DNA from: an uncultured Tenacibaculum sp.
Lineage (GTDB): Bacteria; Bacteroidota; Bacteroidia; Flavobacteriales; Flavobacteriaceae
Reading direction: 5' to 3'
NCBI GenBank assembly: GCA_947496185.1
Contig: CANMCD010000005.1
Coordinates: forward strand, 124,001 to 188,000
Length of the DNA stretch: 64,000 nt
Positions 10,491 to 19,696 of this stretch are shown here, piece by piece. The translations under genes were made by a program, and so were the position numbers. The notes below the pieces were generated by a model. That model searched no databases, had not been told where the DNA came from, and saw only the letters and a program-made list of their open reading frames with translations. How positions within the stretch are numbered: position 1 is the first letter of the stretch; every line of letters begins with the position of its first letter.

Positions 10491-12098
10491 TTAATTAAAA
10501 TCACTTAGAAAAATATAAATTAAGATTGTTGCAACACATAAGATTATTGACATGCCCTTAGTAAATCTCCAAGGTTTCATATCAACATATTTTACATCTT
10601 CAATTACAAAAGTGTTTGTTCTTGGATAAAAATAGGATACGATGTGCATAACAATTACATTTAAAACAAACTCTATCCCCCATACATGTATGAAATGAAT
10701 GCCATGACTGGTATAAATCCAGGACATGGTTATATAAAAAAGTAATCCGAAAAAAAAGGTAACCTTAGCGGCTGTAGCTGACACATATTTCATGAAAAAC
10801 CCAGCTATAAGTATGGAACCAATCGGAATAAAAAAGATACCGTTGAGTTGTTGTAATAACTGAAATAATCCTTCAGGAGCATAAGCTATAAACGGTGCAA
10901 CAATGATCGCTATAACTGCCAATATACATGAGGTAGTTTTTCCAGCAAAAACTAACAGTTTATCACTAGCATTTTTTCGAATATATTTTTTAAAAATATC
11001 TAAGCTGAATAAGGTTGCAGCTGAGTTTAAAACGGAATTAAAAGTACTTAATACCGCTCCGATAGTAACTGCTGCGAAAAAACCAAGTAACCAAGAAGGA
11101 AGTATTTTTTTTACCAGTCTCGGATATACTGTGTCTTGGAGACTAGGATCGTAATAAGTTTCTTGAAAGTAATAATAACATATAACCCCTGGGAAAATAA
11201 TTATTATTGGGATAAGAATTTTAAAAATCCCAGTAATTAATAACCCTTTTTGTGCTTCTTTTAAGTTTTTAGCACCCATGGCTCTTTGGATAATTGTTTG
11301 ATTCATAGCCCAAAAATAAAGTTGATTAATGATAAGCCCTGTAAACAATACTTCAAAGGGCATTACCGAATCTCGATCACCTGCAACATTAAATTTTTCA
11401 GGAGCAAACTCATATACTTTGGTTAGCCCTGTGATGATATTACCGTCTCCAATAGAAAATAAGGCTAAAATCGGAATCAAAAGCCCTCCAATAAAAAGGC
11501 CGTACCCATTAATGGTGTCAGAAATAGCTACCGCTTTTAGTCCACCAAAAATGGCATAAATTGAGCCAATACCTCCGATGATAATAATGGTGAACCATAG
11601 TGCTTGGTTTTTTTCTAAATTGAAAATTTGAGAAATTTCAAATAGGTTTTCAATACCAATAGCCCCTGTGTAAAGTACAATTGGTAAAAGTGTAACGACA
11701 AAAGATACGATCAGAAAAAAAGAAATTAAAGATCGGGTAGCACCGTCAAAGCGTTTTTCTAAAAATTCAGGAATGGTACTTAAACCCATTTTCAAATACA
11801 TCGGTACAAAATAAATTGCAGCGACGACCAATGCTATAGCCGAAGTAACTTCCCACGAAATAATTACAAACCCATTTACATAAGAACTACCATTCATGCC
11901 GATTAGGTGTTCCGTAGATATATTGGTCAGTAACATAGATCCCGCTATTACAATACCTGTTAAACTTCTACCACCTAAAAAATATCCTTTTGAGGAGTCT
12001 AATTTTGCACTTTTAAGACGATACCAAGTATAAAAAGCAACAAAACCCGTAAATAAAATAAATGAAAGAAAGGTAAGTATGTTATTCGAAGTAAGCAT
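10491..12098 (-). CDS. Sodium/solute symporter, SLC5 (SSS) family, probable inositol importer
   Basis: 535 residues with about 13 or 14 hydrophobic segments, an inner-membrane Na+-coupled transporter. Family marks include GGRSLTGIVIAGSMLLTNIS near residue 45 and FAAVTIGAVLSTFNSVLNSAATLFSLDIF in the C-terminal half. It resembles SGLT-type sugar/inositol carriers. Its place between iolD and iolA makes inositol the likely substrate; that is inference from context. It forms the inner-membrane half of uptake, with the TonB receptor at 21231 as the outer-membrane partner. Confidence 0.88.
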   Translation of the reverse strand: MLTSNNILTFLSFILFTGFVAFYTWYRLKSAKLDSSKGYFLGGRSLTGIVIAGSMLLTNISTEHLIGMNGSSYVNGFVIISWEVTSAIALVVAAIYFVPMYLKMGLSTIPEFLEKRFDGATRSLISFFLIVSFVVTLLPIVLYTGAIGIENLFEISQIFNLEKNQALWFTIIIIGGIGSIYAIFGGLKAVAISDTINGYGLFIGGLLIPILALFSIGDGNIITGLTKVYEFAPEKFNVAGDRDSVMPFEVLFTGLIINQLYFWAMNQTIIQRAMGAKNLKEAQKGLLITGIFKILIPIIIIFPGVICYYYFQETYYDPSLQDTVYPRLVKKILPSWLLGFFAAVTIGAVLSTFNSVLNSAATLFSLDIFKKYIRKNASDKLLVFAGKTTSCILAVIAIIVAPFIAYAPEGLFQLLQQLNGIFFIPIGSILIAGFFMKYVSATAAKVTFFFGLLFYITMSWIYTSHGIHFIHVWGIEFVLNVIVMHIVSYFYPRTNTFVIEDVKYVDMKPWRFTKGMSIILCVATILIYIFLSDFN

Positions 12099-12109
12099 AA
12101 GGCATGGTT

Positions 12110-13987
12110 TTATAGGTTAGTTGGTCTGATGTAATTCTTTTGTTTACGCTTATCTATCTCATATTGTTTTCGAATTTTTTTTACTTTATTGGAATTAGAG
12201 GTTTCAGGAATAGGAACTTCCCACCAAGAATAAGCATAGCCTGCTAGTTTTCTATCTCTTATTGTTTCAACATAGATAACTGTAGTTTTGTCATTATTTT
12301 TGGCTTTTACTAAGGCCTCTTTATAAGCTTTGATTCCCTTAGGTTTATACACAATAGCACCCAAACTTTCAGCATTTTTAGCGAGATCCACAGGCAAATA
12401 GTCTCCATCCAATTGTTGTGTACGGTTATTTCTATATTTAAAATGTGTCCCGAAACCTTCACCACCGACATGTTTTGAAAGCCCACCAATACTTGCATAC
12501 CCATTGTTATTGATAAGTATCATGGTAATTTTATACCCTTCTTGAATGGTTGTAATCAAGTCAGAAGGAAGCATTAAATAACTAGCATCTCCACACATTA
12601 CGTAGACCTCTCTGTCAGGGTCTGCCATTTTTACCCCCAATCCACCTGGTATTTCGTAGCCCATACAAGAATTTCCATACTCAAGATGAAACCCTTTGCT
12701 ATTTTTAGTTCTCCATAACTTGTGTAAATCACCTGGTAAACTTCCAGCAGCACAAAGTACAATGTCTTTTTCGTCTATAAAATCATTGAGGGCTCCGATA
12801 TATTCAGATTGTACAGGATACTCAGGGTCAATAGGTGCGTACGCTTTTTCAACTATTTGATCCCACTCTTCATTATAGTTTTTAACGTTTTCTTGATATT
12901 CGGTATTGGTTTTAAAATCAGAAAGTAAGTTTGTTAGTTCTTTAAGTGTTTCTCGAGCATCTCCTTGTAAAGGTACGGCAGCATGTTTGAAAGCATCCAT
13001 TTCTGTTACATTAATATTGATAAAAGTAACTTTTGGATTTTGCCATGCAGATTTTGAAGCAGACATAAAGTCTGCATAACGAGTACCAACACCAATTACA
13101 ACATCGGCTTCTTTAGCAATTTCATTAGCACCTTTTGTCCCTGTAGCTCCAACGGAACCAAGGTTTAATTCGTGTTTGTAATGAATAGCTCCTTTACCTG
13201 CGTATGTTTCAGCTATCGGAATTCCCGTTTTTTCTGCAAATTGTTGTAGTACAGTTTCAGCCTCGGAGTAAATAACACCTCCTCCAGCAATAATCATGGG
13301 CTTTTTAGCCTTTTTAATTATTTCAGCAGCTTGTTGTAATAAATATTTATCTGGAGTAGTTCGTGGGATATACCAAATTCTTTTTTCAAATAATTCTACA
13401 GGAAAATCATATGCTTCGGCTTGAACATCGTGAGGCAGTGCTAGTGTCACAGTGCCCGTTTCGGCAGGAGAAGTAAGTACTCTCATTGCTTCTAGTAACG
13501 CACTAGTTAACTGTTCTGGTCTGTTGATTCGATCCCAGTATTTTGATACAGGTTTGAAACAATCATTTACAGATATATCTTGTGAAAAATTATATTCTAT
13601 TTGTTGGAGTAGAGGGTTTGCTGTTCTGGTAGAGAAAAAGTCACCAGGTAAAAGTAGTACGGGTAATCGATTAATTGTAGCACCAGCAGCTGCTGTAATC
13701 ATATTTGTAGCTCCTGGACCAATAGAGGTTGTGCAGACGAGCGTTTGCATTCTGTTTTTCATACGAGCGTAAGCTGCGGCAGTATGTACCATGGCTTGTT
13801 CATTTCTTGTTTGGTAATAGGTGAAATCAGGATTAGCTTTTAAAGCTTCCCCCAAAGCGACCACATTTCCATGGCCAAAAATCCCAAAACAACCCGCAAA
13901 AAAAGGAAGTTCAACTTGATCTCTTTTTACGTATTGGTTTTTTAAAAACTTGATAATAGCCTGTGCAACTGTCATTCTTTCTTTCAT
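12110..13987 (-). CDS. iolD: 3D-(3,5/4)-trihydroxycyclohexane-1,2-dione hydrolase
   Basis: 625 residues, usual for IolD. This thiamine-diphosphate enzyme hydrolytically opens the cyclohexanedione ring to 5-deoxy-D-glucuronate. Visible marks are the N-terminal catalytic Glu in YYQTRNEQAM, the central domain with AGGGVIYSEAE, and the ThDP/metal motif running from GDASYLMLPSDL to INNNGYASIGGL. It overlaps the next gene upstream (13984) by four bases, showing translational coupling. It depends on ThDP; thiamine biosynthesis genes are also in this window, at 61358 onward. Confidence 0.95.
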   Translation of the reverse strand: MKERMTVAQAIIKFLKNQYVKRDQVELPFFAGCFGIFGHGNVVALGEALKANPDFTYYQTRNEQAMVHTAAAYARMKNRMQTLVCTTSIGPGATNMITAAAGATINRLPVLLLPGDFFSTRTANPLLQQIEYNFSQDISVNDCFKPVSKYWDRINRPEQLTSALLEAMRVLTSPAETGTVTLALPHDVQAEAYDFPVELFEKRIWYIPRTTPDKYLLQQAAEIIKKAKKPMIIAGGGVIYSEAETVLQQFAEKTGIPIAETYAGKGAIHYKHELNLGSVGATGTKGANEIAKEADVVIGVGTRYADFMSASKSAWQNPKVTFININVTEMDAFKHAAVPLQGDARETLKELTNLLSDFKTNTEYQENVKNYNEEWDQIVEKAYAPIDPEYPVQSEYIGALNDFIDEKDIVLCAAGSLPGDLHKLWRTKNSKGFHLEYGNSCMGYEIPGGLGVKMADPDREVYVMCGDASYLMLPSDLITTIQEGYKITMILINNNGYASIGGLSKHVGGEGFGTHFKYRNNRTQQLDGDYLPVDLAKNAESLGAIVYKPKGIKAYKEALVKAKNNDKTTVIYVETIRDRKLAGYAYSWWEVPIPETSNSNKVKKIRKQYEIDKRKQKNYIRPTNL

Positions 13988-15006
13988 GATATCCGTATTT
14001 TTCTATTAACTAATTTGCTTGCCAAATGTGCCATTTTACATGAGGCTAATGCATCTTGTATGGTTATTTCGGGTTGTCTTTTTTCTAAAATACAATCAAC
14101 AAACTCGATCATTTCATTAAGATAAGCTTCTTCAAATCGATCTAAAAAGATTTGATGTTCTTCTTTTATTTTTCCACGATGGTCCAGAACTTCCACCAAA
14201 TTTTTAGAAGGTGTTGTACCTATTCTATAAATAGCTTCTGTACCAATAATTTCAGTTTCTATTAAATAACCATGTGGAGCGGTTCTCCCGCAGTGATAAA
14301 AAGCCATGGTGTTATTTTCAAATTGTGCAAAGCAAGCAGCATTGTCAAAATCACGATATTTTTCAAATTCAGGAAATTCATAAATACCCCCTAATGAAGC
14401 TACAGTATCTTCTTTCCAGTTACTGCCAACTAGCCATCTTGATAGGTCAAAATCATGCACAAAAAAATCAAAGAAAATTCCTTCACTATCGCTTATGTAC
14501 TTGAGGGTACTATCAGAAATTTTTTTGGCATCTACGGCATAACCTCTGAATAGAATAGGAGTGCCAAGCATCCCTTTGTCAATTTGTTCTTTTACAAACC
14601 TGTAAGAAGGATCATATCGTTTCATATAACCAATCATACAAATTTTATCGGAATGATATTTTTCAATTTCCGCTACGGTACGTTCTGTACTTAAAAGGTT
14701 TTCGGCAATAGGTTTGTCACAAAATACTGCCAAGTTTTTATCTAAGGCTTTTAGAATTTGTTCTGGATGAAATCGCGTATAAGTTGTTATACATACGGCA
14801 TCTAATTCGTCATTCTCTATCATTTGATCAAAGGAGTCGTAGGCATAAGCAACGTCCATTTTTTTAGCAAAACTTTCCGCTGTAGATTTTGTTCTAGAAC
14901 AAACAGCAACCAGTTCGGCATTGGGAATTTTATGGGCTATGTTTGTGGCATGAACTGCCCCCAAACGACCAAGTCCAACAGCCCCTATTTTTACTTTTTT
15001 CATCAT
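13984..15006 (-). CDS. Gfo/Idh/MocA oxidoreductase, inositol-dehydrogenase-like (second paralogue)
   Basis: 340 residues. An NAD-dependent oxidoreductase of the IolG family, with Rossmann motif VGLGRLGAVHA, catalytic Lys in CDKP (Asp replaces the more usual Glu of EKP) and a GIFFDFFVHDFDLSRW catalytic block retaining Asp and His. It differs clearly from the 8009 gene, so it probably takes a different stereoisomer or derivative, such as scyllo- or D-chiro-inositol or a keto-inositol. It is coupled by 4-base or 1-base overlaps to iolD and iolC. The exact substrate cannot be read from sequence. Confidence 0.8.
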   Translation of the reverse strand: MMKKVKIGAVGLGRLGAVHATNIAHKIPNAELVAVCSRTKSTAESFAKKMDVAYAYDSFDQMIENDELDAVCITTYTRFHPEQILKALDKNLAVFCDKPIAENLLSTERTVAEIEKYHSDKICMIGYMKRYDPSYRFVKEQIDKGMLGTPILFRGYAVDAKKISDSTLKYISDSEGIFFDFFVHDFDLSRWLVGSNWKEDTVASLGGIYEFPEFEKYRDFDNAACFAQFENNTMAFYHCGRTAPHGYLIETEIIGTEAIYRIGTTPSKNLVEVLDHRGKIKEEHQIFLDRFEEAYLNEMIEFVDCILEKRQPEITIQDALASCKMAHLASKLVNRKIRIS

Positions 15007-16010
15007 TAAAAACCTCCTTTATTTTCTATAAAATCTATTATTTCATCATAATACGGAGCGTAATTACAACACCCTTGTTTTGTTACCAACCATGCTCCAC
15101 ATGCATTCGCCAATCGAGCAGTCCTATAGGTGTTCCATCCATTAAGATACCCATAAATAAAACCACTTGCAAAAGCATCTCCAGCACCTAAGATATTGGT
15201 GACTTCTACTTCAAATCCAGCTACGTGTTCTATAGCTCCTTTTTGATGGTACAGGCTTACTCCTTTGGAGCCTGTTTTTACTAAAAGCATTTTAATACCC
15301 GTATTTAATACCATTTTAACCACTTTTTCAATACTACCTTTAATTTCTGGTGCAGTTATTGAATTATTTTTAATAGTTAGTTGTTTTGTGTCTTGAAGAT
15401 CAATCATTAAAAGTTCTTCTTCGGTTCCTATAACAACATCACAAAGTGGAAGTAGTTGTTTTAAGGTAATTCCAAAAGTTCTAATATCTTCCCAAGCAAT
15501 TACTCGAAAGTCAATATCTAAGAATACTGGAATTCCTTGTTTTTTTGCTAGTTCTACTGCATAGAAAACAGCACTTCTTGAAGGTTCTACAGATAAAGCA
15601 GTCCCTGTTATCAATATTGATTTGATGTTTTCAAAATCAATTTTCTTTACATGATCGATGGTTATTTTTTTATCAGGAGCATTATCGCGATAAAATACTA
15701 AGGGAAAAGTATCAGGGGGGATAATGCCACATATTACAGCGGTACTTGTTGTGCCAGCAATGGTAGGTATATATTGGGTATTTACACCTTCATTATCCAG
15801 TGTGTTTATAATAAAGTCTCCTACAGGGTCAGGACCTACAGCCGTTAGTACAGCCGTTTTTAAGCCTAAACGTTGTGCGCCTACAGCAATATTTACTGGT
15901 GATCCTCCTATGGAAGTACTAAGCTCTTTAATATCAATAAAAGCAGCCCCTATATTTTTGGAATATAAATCTATTGAGGCTCTGCCAAATGTTAATAAAT
16001 CAATTTTCAT
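15006..16010 (-). CDS. iolC: 5-dehydro-2-deoxygluconokinase
   Basis: 334 residues, PfkB/ribokinase family. It phosphorylates 2-deoxy-5-keto-gluconate at O6 with ATP. The N-terminal LTFGRASIDLYSKNIG with GGSPVNIAVGAQRLG is characteristic of IolC rather than generic ribokinases. The C-terminal anion-hole motif is NILGAGDAFASGFIYG with the catalytic Asp. It overlaps its neighbours by 1 and 4 bases, so it is tightly cotranscribed. Confidence 0.93.
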   Translation of the reverse strand: MKIDLLTFGRASIDLYSKNIGAAFIDIKELSTSIGGSPVNIAVGAQRLGLKTAVLTAVGPDPVGDFIINTLDNEGVNTQYIPTIAGTTSTAVICGIIPPDTFPLVFYRDNAPDKKITIDHVKKIDFENIKSILITGTALSVEPSRSAVFYAVELAKKQGIPVFLDIDFRVIAWEDIRTFGITLKQLLPLCDVVIGTEEELLMIDLQDTKQLTIKNNSITAPEIKGSIEKVVKMVLNTGIKMLLVKTGSKGVSLYHQKGAIEHVAGFEVEVTNILGAGDAFASGFIYGYLNGWNTYRTARLANACGAWLVTKQGCCNYAPYYDEIIDFIENKGGF

Positions 16011-16849
16011 TTCTGTACTTTTTTGATGAAACCTTCTGTGTTTTTGGCTGTATCATTATCTAAGACTTTTGGATAAGGGTAGTTATATCCTAAAAGTTGC
16101 CTTAACTGCTCAGAAGCATTGTTAAGTACTTTTTTGTCAATTCCAGATTTCTGATCCTCCATTGGTTTGATAAATTTTGGTAAATACTGAATGAGGATAG
16201 CATTTCGCCTTTGATTTTTTGAATTATTAGGCATGGAACTATGCCAAGTAAGTCCATAAAATAGGGCAACATCTCCAGCTTTACCTAACATTCTTTCACA
16301 TTCGTTATAATATTTTTTAAAAGAGGCTTCATTTGGATATTTACACAATTTTTGGGTATAAGGTAAGATTCCAGTAGCTCCATTTTCTTCTGTGAAATCG
16401 TTTAAAAGTATGGTAGCTTGACAATTGAGAGGAAATGAGGCATTTATGTTTTTAGGAAAACTTTCTTTATTATACATGTCCCAATAAGGATAATCAATAT
16501 GAGGTTCTTGCCCTGGCCCTCCAGGAAGAATACAATTAGCAGCTATTGAACCTAAACAAAATTCTGAACCCAAAAAATCTCCTACAATTTTCATCAGCAA
16601 AGGATGTTGAACCATCTTGACAAAGATGTCGCCTTTATTTAAGAGGTTCCAAACCCTTTTTTGCAAATGAATTTTATCCTGATTACCTCCTTGAAAATGC
16701 GTTACTTTTTGAGGTTCATTTTCTATATAAAAATTAATAAGCGTATTGGCTTCTTTAATTTCGTCCCTAGAAAAAACAGATGGGATTACTACATATCCTT
16801 TGCCGTTTAAGAGTTCATGGGTTATCTTTTGTGTTTCCTTAATCATCAT
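16007..16849 (-). CDS. Phytanoyl-CoA dioxygenase (PhyH) family Fe(II)/2-oxoglutarate enzyme
   Basis: 280 residues. The facial triad and the 2-oxoglutarate arginine are intact: H117 and D119 in EPHIDYPYWD, H203 in LTWHSSMPN, and R214/R215 in NQRRNAILIQY. Such enzymes hydroxylate, or oxidatively demethylate, small substrates using O2 and 2-oxoglutarate. A dioxygenase is not part of the standard iol pathway. Its position, overlapping iolC by four bases and 23 bases downstream of another oxidoreductase, implies a role in preparing an inositol derivative, for example demethylating an O-methyl-inositol. That role is inference. Confidence 0.85.
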   Translation of the reverse strand: MMIKETQKITHELLNGKGYVVIPSVFSRDEIKEANTLINFYIENEPQKVTHFQGGNQDKIHLQKRVWNLLNKGDIFVKMVQHPLLMKIVGDFLGSEFCLGSIAANCILPGGPGQEPHIDYPYWDMYNKESFPKNINASFPLNCQATILLNDFTEENGATGILPYTQKLCKYPNEASFKKYYNECERMLGKAGDVALFYGLTWHSSMPNNSKNQRRNAILIQYLPKFIKPMEDQKSGIDKKVLNNASEQLRQLLGYNYPYPKVLDNDTAKNTEGFIKKVQK

Positions 16850-16872
16850 ATAGTTTTCTGTTATTTAAATAT

Positions 16873-17925
16873 TTAACCGCCATGTCCATTCAATGAATGT
16901 GGAATTAAATCATCTACATTGATTAGTTTTTTTTCTTTAAAAGACTTGGTGAGGGCTGCTGCAACCAATGTGGCTTTTGTCGCATTTTCAATGGTTAAGT
17001 CAGGTTGCTTTCCTTCAAGTACATGGTCTACAAAGTCTTGTATTTGAATTAAAAATGCTTCTTGAAAACGTTCAAAAAAAGTTTCAAGACATTCATGTCT
17101 AATTCCATATTGGTCAGATATTTCAACCCTATTTTTAAAAGGAGGGTAACCAATTTTTAGATTTCCATGCGTTGCCATAATTTCTGTAAACGTATTATGA
17201 CCAAATGAAGAAACCCTAGAGGCTCCAAGTAACGCCATAGCTCCGTTGTCCAATTCACACATGGCAAATGTATTGTCAGCATCTCCTGCCTCTCCAAATT
17301 CTTCAAATCTATAGGCACCTCCTAAAGACCAAACTTTTTTAATTTCACTGCCAGTAAACCAGTGAACTAAGTCTATGTCGTGTACATTGAAATCATGAAA
17401 GATTCCGCCTCCTGTTGTACAAAATTCGATTTGGAAAGGAGCAAACTTATCTGCATCTACCGTTTGTGATCGAATAAAAAAAGGCGTACCTATTAGTCCT
17501 TCGGTCATTTTCTTCTTTGCATCGGTATAGCTTTTATCATAACGTCTTACAAACCCTAACATAGAGATCAAATTCGGATATTGTTTGATGATATTTTGAA
17601 CACGAAAACAATCTTTCACCTCAATGGCTAAAGGTTTTTCACAAAAAACATGAAAACCTTCTTGAAGTGCTTTTATAATATGATCTGCATGTTGATCTGT
17701 AGAGCTAACAATGACTATGGCATGTATTTCTTTATTCTTTAGCATTTCATCATAAGAAGTATAAACATGAGGGATATTAAAATGCGTTGTGGCATAATCA
17801 AGTTCCTCTTTTTTTAAACTGCATGCAGCAATTAGATTAGCATTTGTAACTGAAAAAGTGATGTTTTTTGCATATTCTTTTCCAAGTCTCCCTAATCCTA
17901 CAATTCCAATATTTAGTTTTTTCAT
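16873..17925 (-). CDS. Gfo/Idh/MocA oxidoreductase, inositol-dehydrogenase-like (third paralogue)
   Basis: 350 residues. Rossmann motif VGLGRLGKEYA, catalytic Lys in CEKPLA, and GGGIFHDFNVHDIDLVHW with Asp and His in place. It is closer in appearance to the 13984 gene than to iolG (shared LGRLG, GTPxxxR and DADK/DAKK stretches), suggesting an old duplication within the operon. It lies between the dioxygenase and iolB. With the dioxygenase it may form a side branch feeding modified or isomeric inositols into the main pathway. Confidence 0.8.
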   Translation of the reverse strand: MKKLNIGIVGLGRLGKEYAKNITFSVTNANLIAACSLKKEELDYATTHFNIPHVYTSYDEMLKNKEIHAIVIVSSTDQHADHIIKALQEGFHVFCEKPLAIEVKDCFRVQNIIKQYPNLISMLGFVRRYDKSYTDAKKKMTEGLIGTPFFIRSQTVDADKFAPFQIEFCTTGGGIFHDFNVHDIDLVHWFTGSEIKKVWSLGGAYRFEEFGEAGDADNTFAMCELDNGAMALLGASRVSSFGHNTFTEIMATHGNLKIGYPPFKNRVEISDQYGIRHECLETFFERFQEAFLIQIQDFVDHVLEGKQPDLTIENATKATLVAAALTKSFKEKKLINVDDLIPHSLNGHGG

Positions 17926-17957
17926 GTTTTATGTTACTTTATTGATTTATTGTTGCT

Positions 17958-18803
17958 TTATTTAAAATGTTTAATCATGTCTTTAATTCCCGGAATAGTC
18001 TCAAGTTGATACGCATGATCAGGATGAAAATATTGAACAAGTGATCGATGTGTTTCTCCAACAATGATGGTGAAATAATACATTTCATATCCTGGAGCTG
18101 CTACTGAAGGGTGGTATCCCTTATCAATTAAGATGGTACTTTGGTCTTTTACATGAAAAATAGGACCGAAACTATCCTCTTGTGGATAGATAAACTGCGC
18201 TCCAAATCCATGAGAGGGGTTAAACCTAAATTGATAAACCTCTTCGAATCGTGTTTCTAGAGGTAAGCGGTCTTCATCATGTTTATGAGGTGGAAAGCCA
18301 GACCATCCTCCAGCACCTACAGTAAATAGTTCACTCACTAGCAATCGACCCGATCTGCCATCTCCATTTTTTCCAAGTATGTGGTAAATTTTTCGATGTG
18401 TTTTGGTATCATCACTTCCGTATTGTACCTTGTCAACTTCAGTTTGCTCAATTTTAAAAGCAGGGTATTCTTTATCAATTTTGCCACCAGCTATATAGAT
18501 TTCGGTATTGTCTTTATTCGCCGTTATTGAAACTTGCCTGTTTTTACCTACATAGACTCCTTCGGGTTTACCTTCCCATAAAGAAGTTCGTTTTCCAATG
18601 TTTTCAAATTTTTTGTCATTGACAGTTACATTTATTGAGCCACAGACAACTGCTATTACGGTTTCATGATTGGATAAAAAATAAGCATGTTCTTTCCCTT
18701 TGTTAAGTTTAACATGGTTAAAGTAGACTAGTGGTACACAGGAATTATCTACATCAACAATTGGCTGATTTTGATTGTTATAAGGTTTTATATGTTTTGG
18801 CAT
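17958..18803 (-). CDS. iolB: 5-deoxy-glucuronate isomerase
   Basis: 281 residues. It isomerises 5-deoxy-D-glucuronate to 2-deoxy-5-keto-D-gluconate. It is a bicupin. The metal-site segment FPPHKHDEDR with YQFRFNPSHGFGAQFIY is the IolB signature. It follows iolE by four bases. Confidence 0.95.
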   Translation of the reverse strand: MPKHIKPYNNQNQPIVDVDNSCVPLVYFNHVKLNKGKEHAYFLSNHETVIAVVCGSINVTVNDKKFENIGKRTSLWEGKPEGVYVGKNRQVSITANKDNTEIYIAGGKIDKEYPAFKIEQTEVDKVQYGSDDTKTHRKIYHILGKNGDGRSGRLLVSELFTVGAGGWSGFPPHKHDEDRLPLETRFEEVYQFRFNPSHGFGAQFIYPQEDSFGPIFHVKDQSTILIDKGYHPSVAAPGYEMYYFTIIVGETHRSLVQYFHPDHAYQLETIPGIKDMIKHFK

Positions 18804-18807
18804 TATA

Positions 18808-19692
18808 TTAAAAGTTTAGTTCATTAGTTAGATATTCATATCCCTTTTTTGCATATAGGTATGGGTTTGCTATAGAAGGATCTTGTTCTGCTTCTACTAC
18901 TATCCAATTGTTATAATCGCTTTCTTGAATGGTTTTTGCTATGGGTTTAAGATCTAAGTCTCCATCTCCGGGAACCGTAAAAATTCCCAGTTTTACGGCT
19001 TTCATAAAACTTAAATTATCTTTTACGACTCGTTTTTTTACAGAACTTCTGACATCTTTCAAATGGATATGTGATGTTCGTGAGATGTATTTTTTTATCA
19101 TGGCACTTGGGTCTTCTCCAGCAAAATAAAAATGACCACAATCGTAGTTCAGACTAACATATCGATCATCGGTAGTATTGAGTAATCGATCTACCTCTTG
19201 TTGGTTTTCAACCATGGTACCTATATGGTGGTGATATGCCAGTTTTATTCCATAAGATTCAAGGGAGATTTTGCCAAGTTCATTTAATCCACGAATTAAT
19301 TTATTCCAATCCGTTACAGGAGCCTCTTTTCTACTAGAAATAGGAGTGTGGTATTGTCCATGAATGGTATTACCGCATTCTGCTCCTCCAACAACAGTAG
19401 CACCAAAGAAGTGTAAAAAATCAATGTGTTTGATAAAATTGTTTTTAACTTCTTCAAATGTTTTGGTCGTAAATTCATAACTGAACCAGTGGTTACATAT
19501 AACTAAATTTCTAGCTTCTAAATGTTCTTTTAAATAGATTCTATCGTGTACAGGGTATTTTGTGCCAACTTCACAGCCTGTATAACCTGCCAAAGCCATT
19601 TCGCTAATACATTGTTCAAATGTAAGTTCGCCACCTAGTTCAGGCATATCGTCATTTGTCCATCCGATGGGTGCTATTCCTAATTTCTTCAT
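18808..19692 (-). CDS. iolE: myo-Inosose-2 dehydratase
   Basis: 294 residues, a TIM-barrel metalloenzyme of the AP-endonuclease-2-like fold. It dehydrates 2-keto-myo-inositol to the trihydroxycyclohexanedione. The start GIAPIGWTNDDMPELGG is diagnostic for IolE. The metal ligands are seen in NYDCGHFYFAGE, SHIHLKDVR and VVEAEQDP. It lies between iolB and iolJ with 4-base gaps. Confidence 0.96.
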   Translation of the reverse strand: MKKLGIAPIGWTNDDMPELGGELTFEQCISEMALAGYTGCEVGTKYPVHDRIYLKEHLEARNLVICNHWFSYEFTTKTFEEVKNNFIKHIDFLHFFGATVVGGAECGNTIHGQYHTPISSRKEAPVTDWNKLIRGLNELGKISLESYGIKLAYHHHIGTMVENQQEVDRLLNTTDDRYVSLNYDCGHFYFAGEDPSAMIKKYISRTSHIHLKDVRSSVKKRVVKDNLSFMKAVKLGIFTVPGDGDLDLKPIAKTIQESDYNNWIVVEAEQDPSIANPYLYAKKGYEYLTNELNF

Positions 19693-19696
19693 TCTT

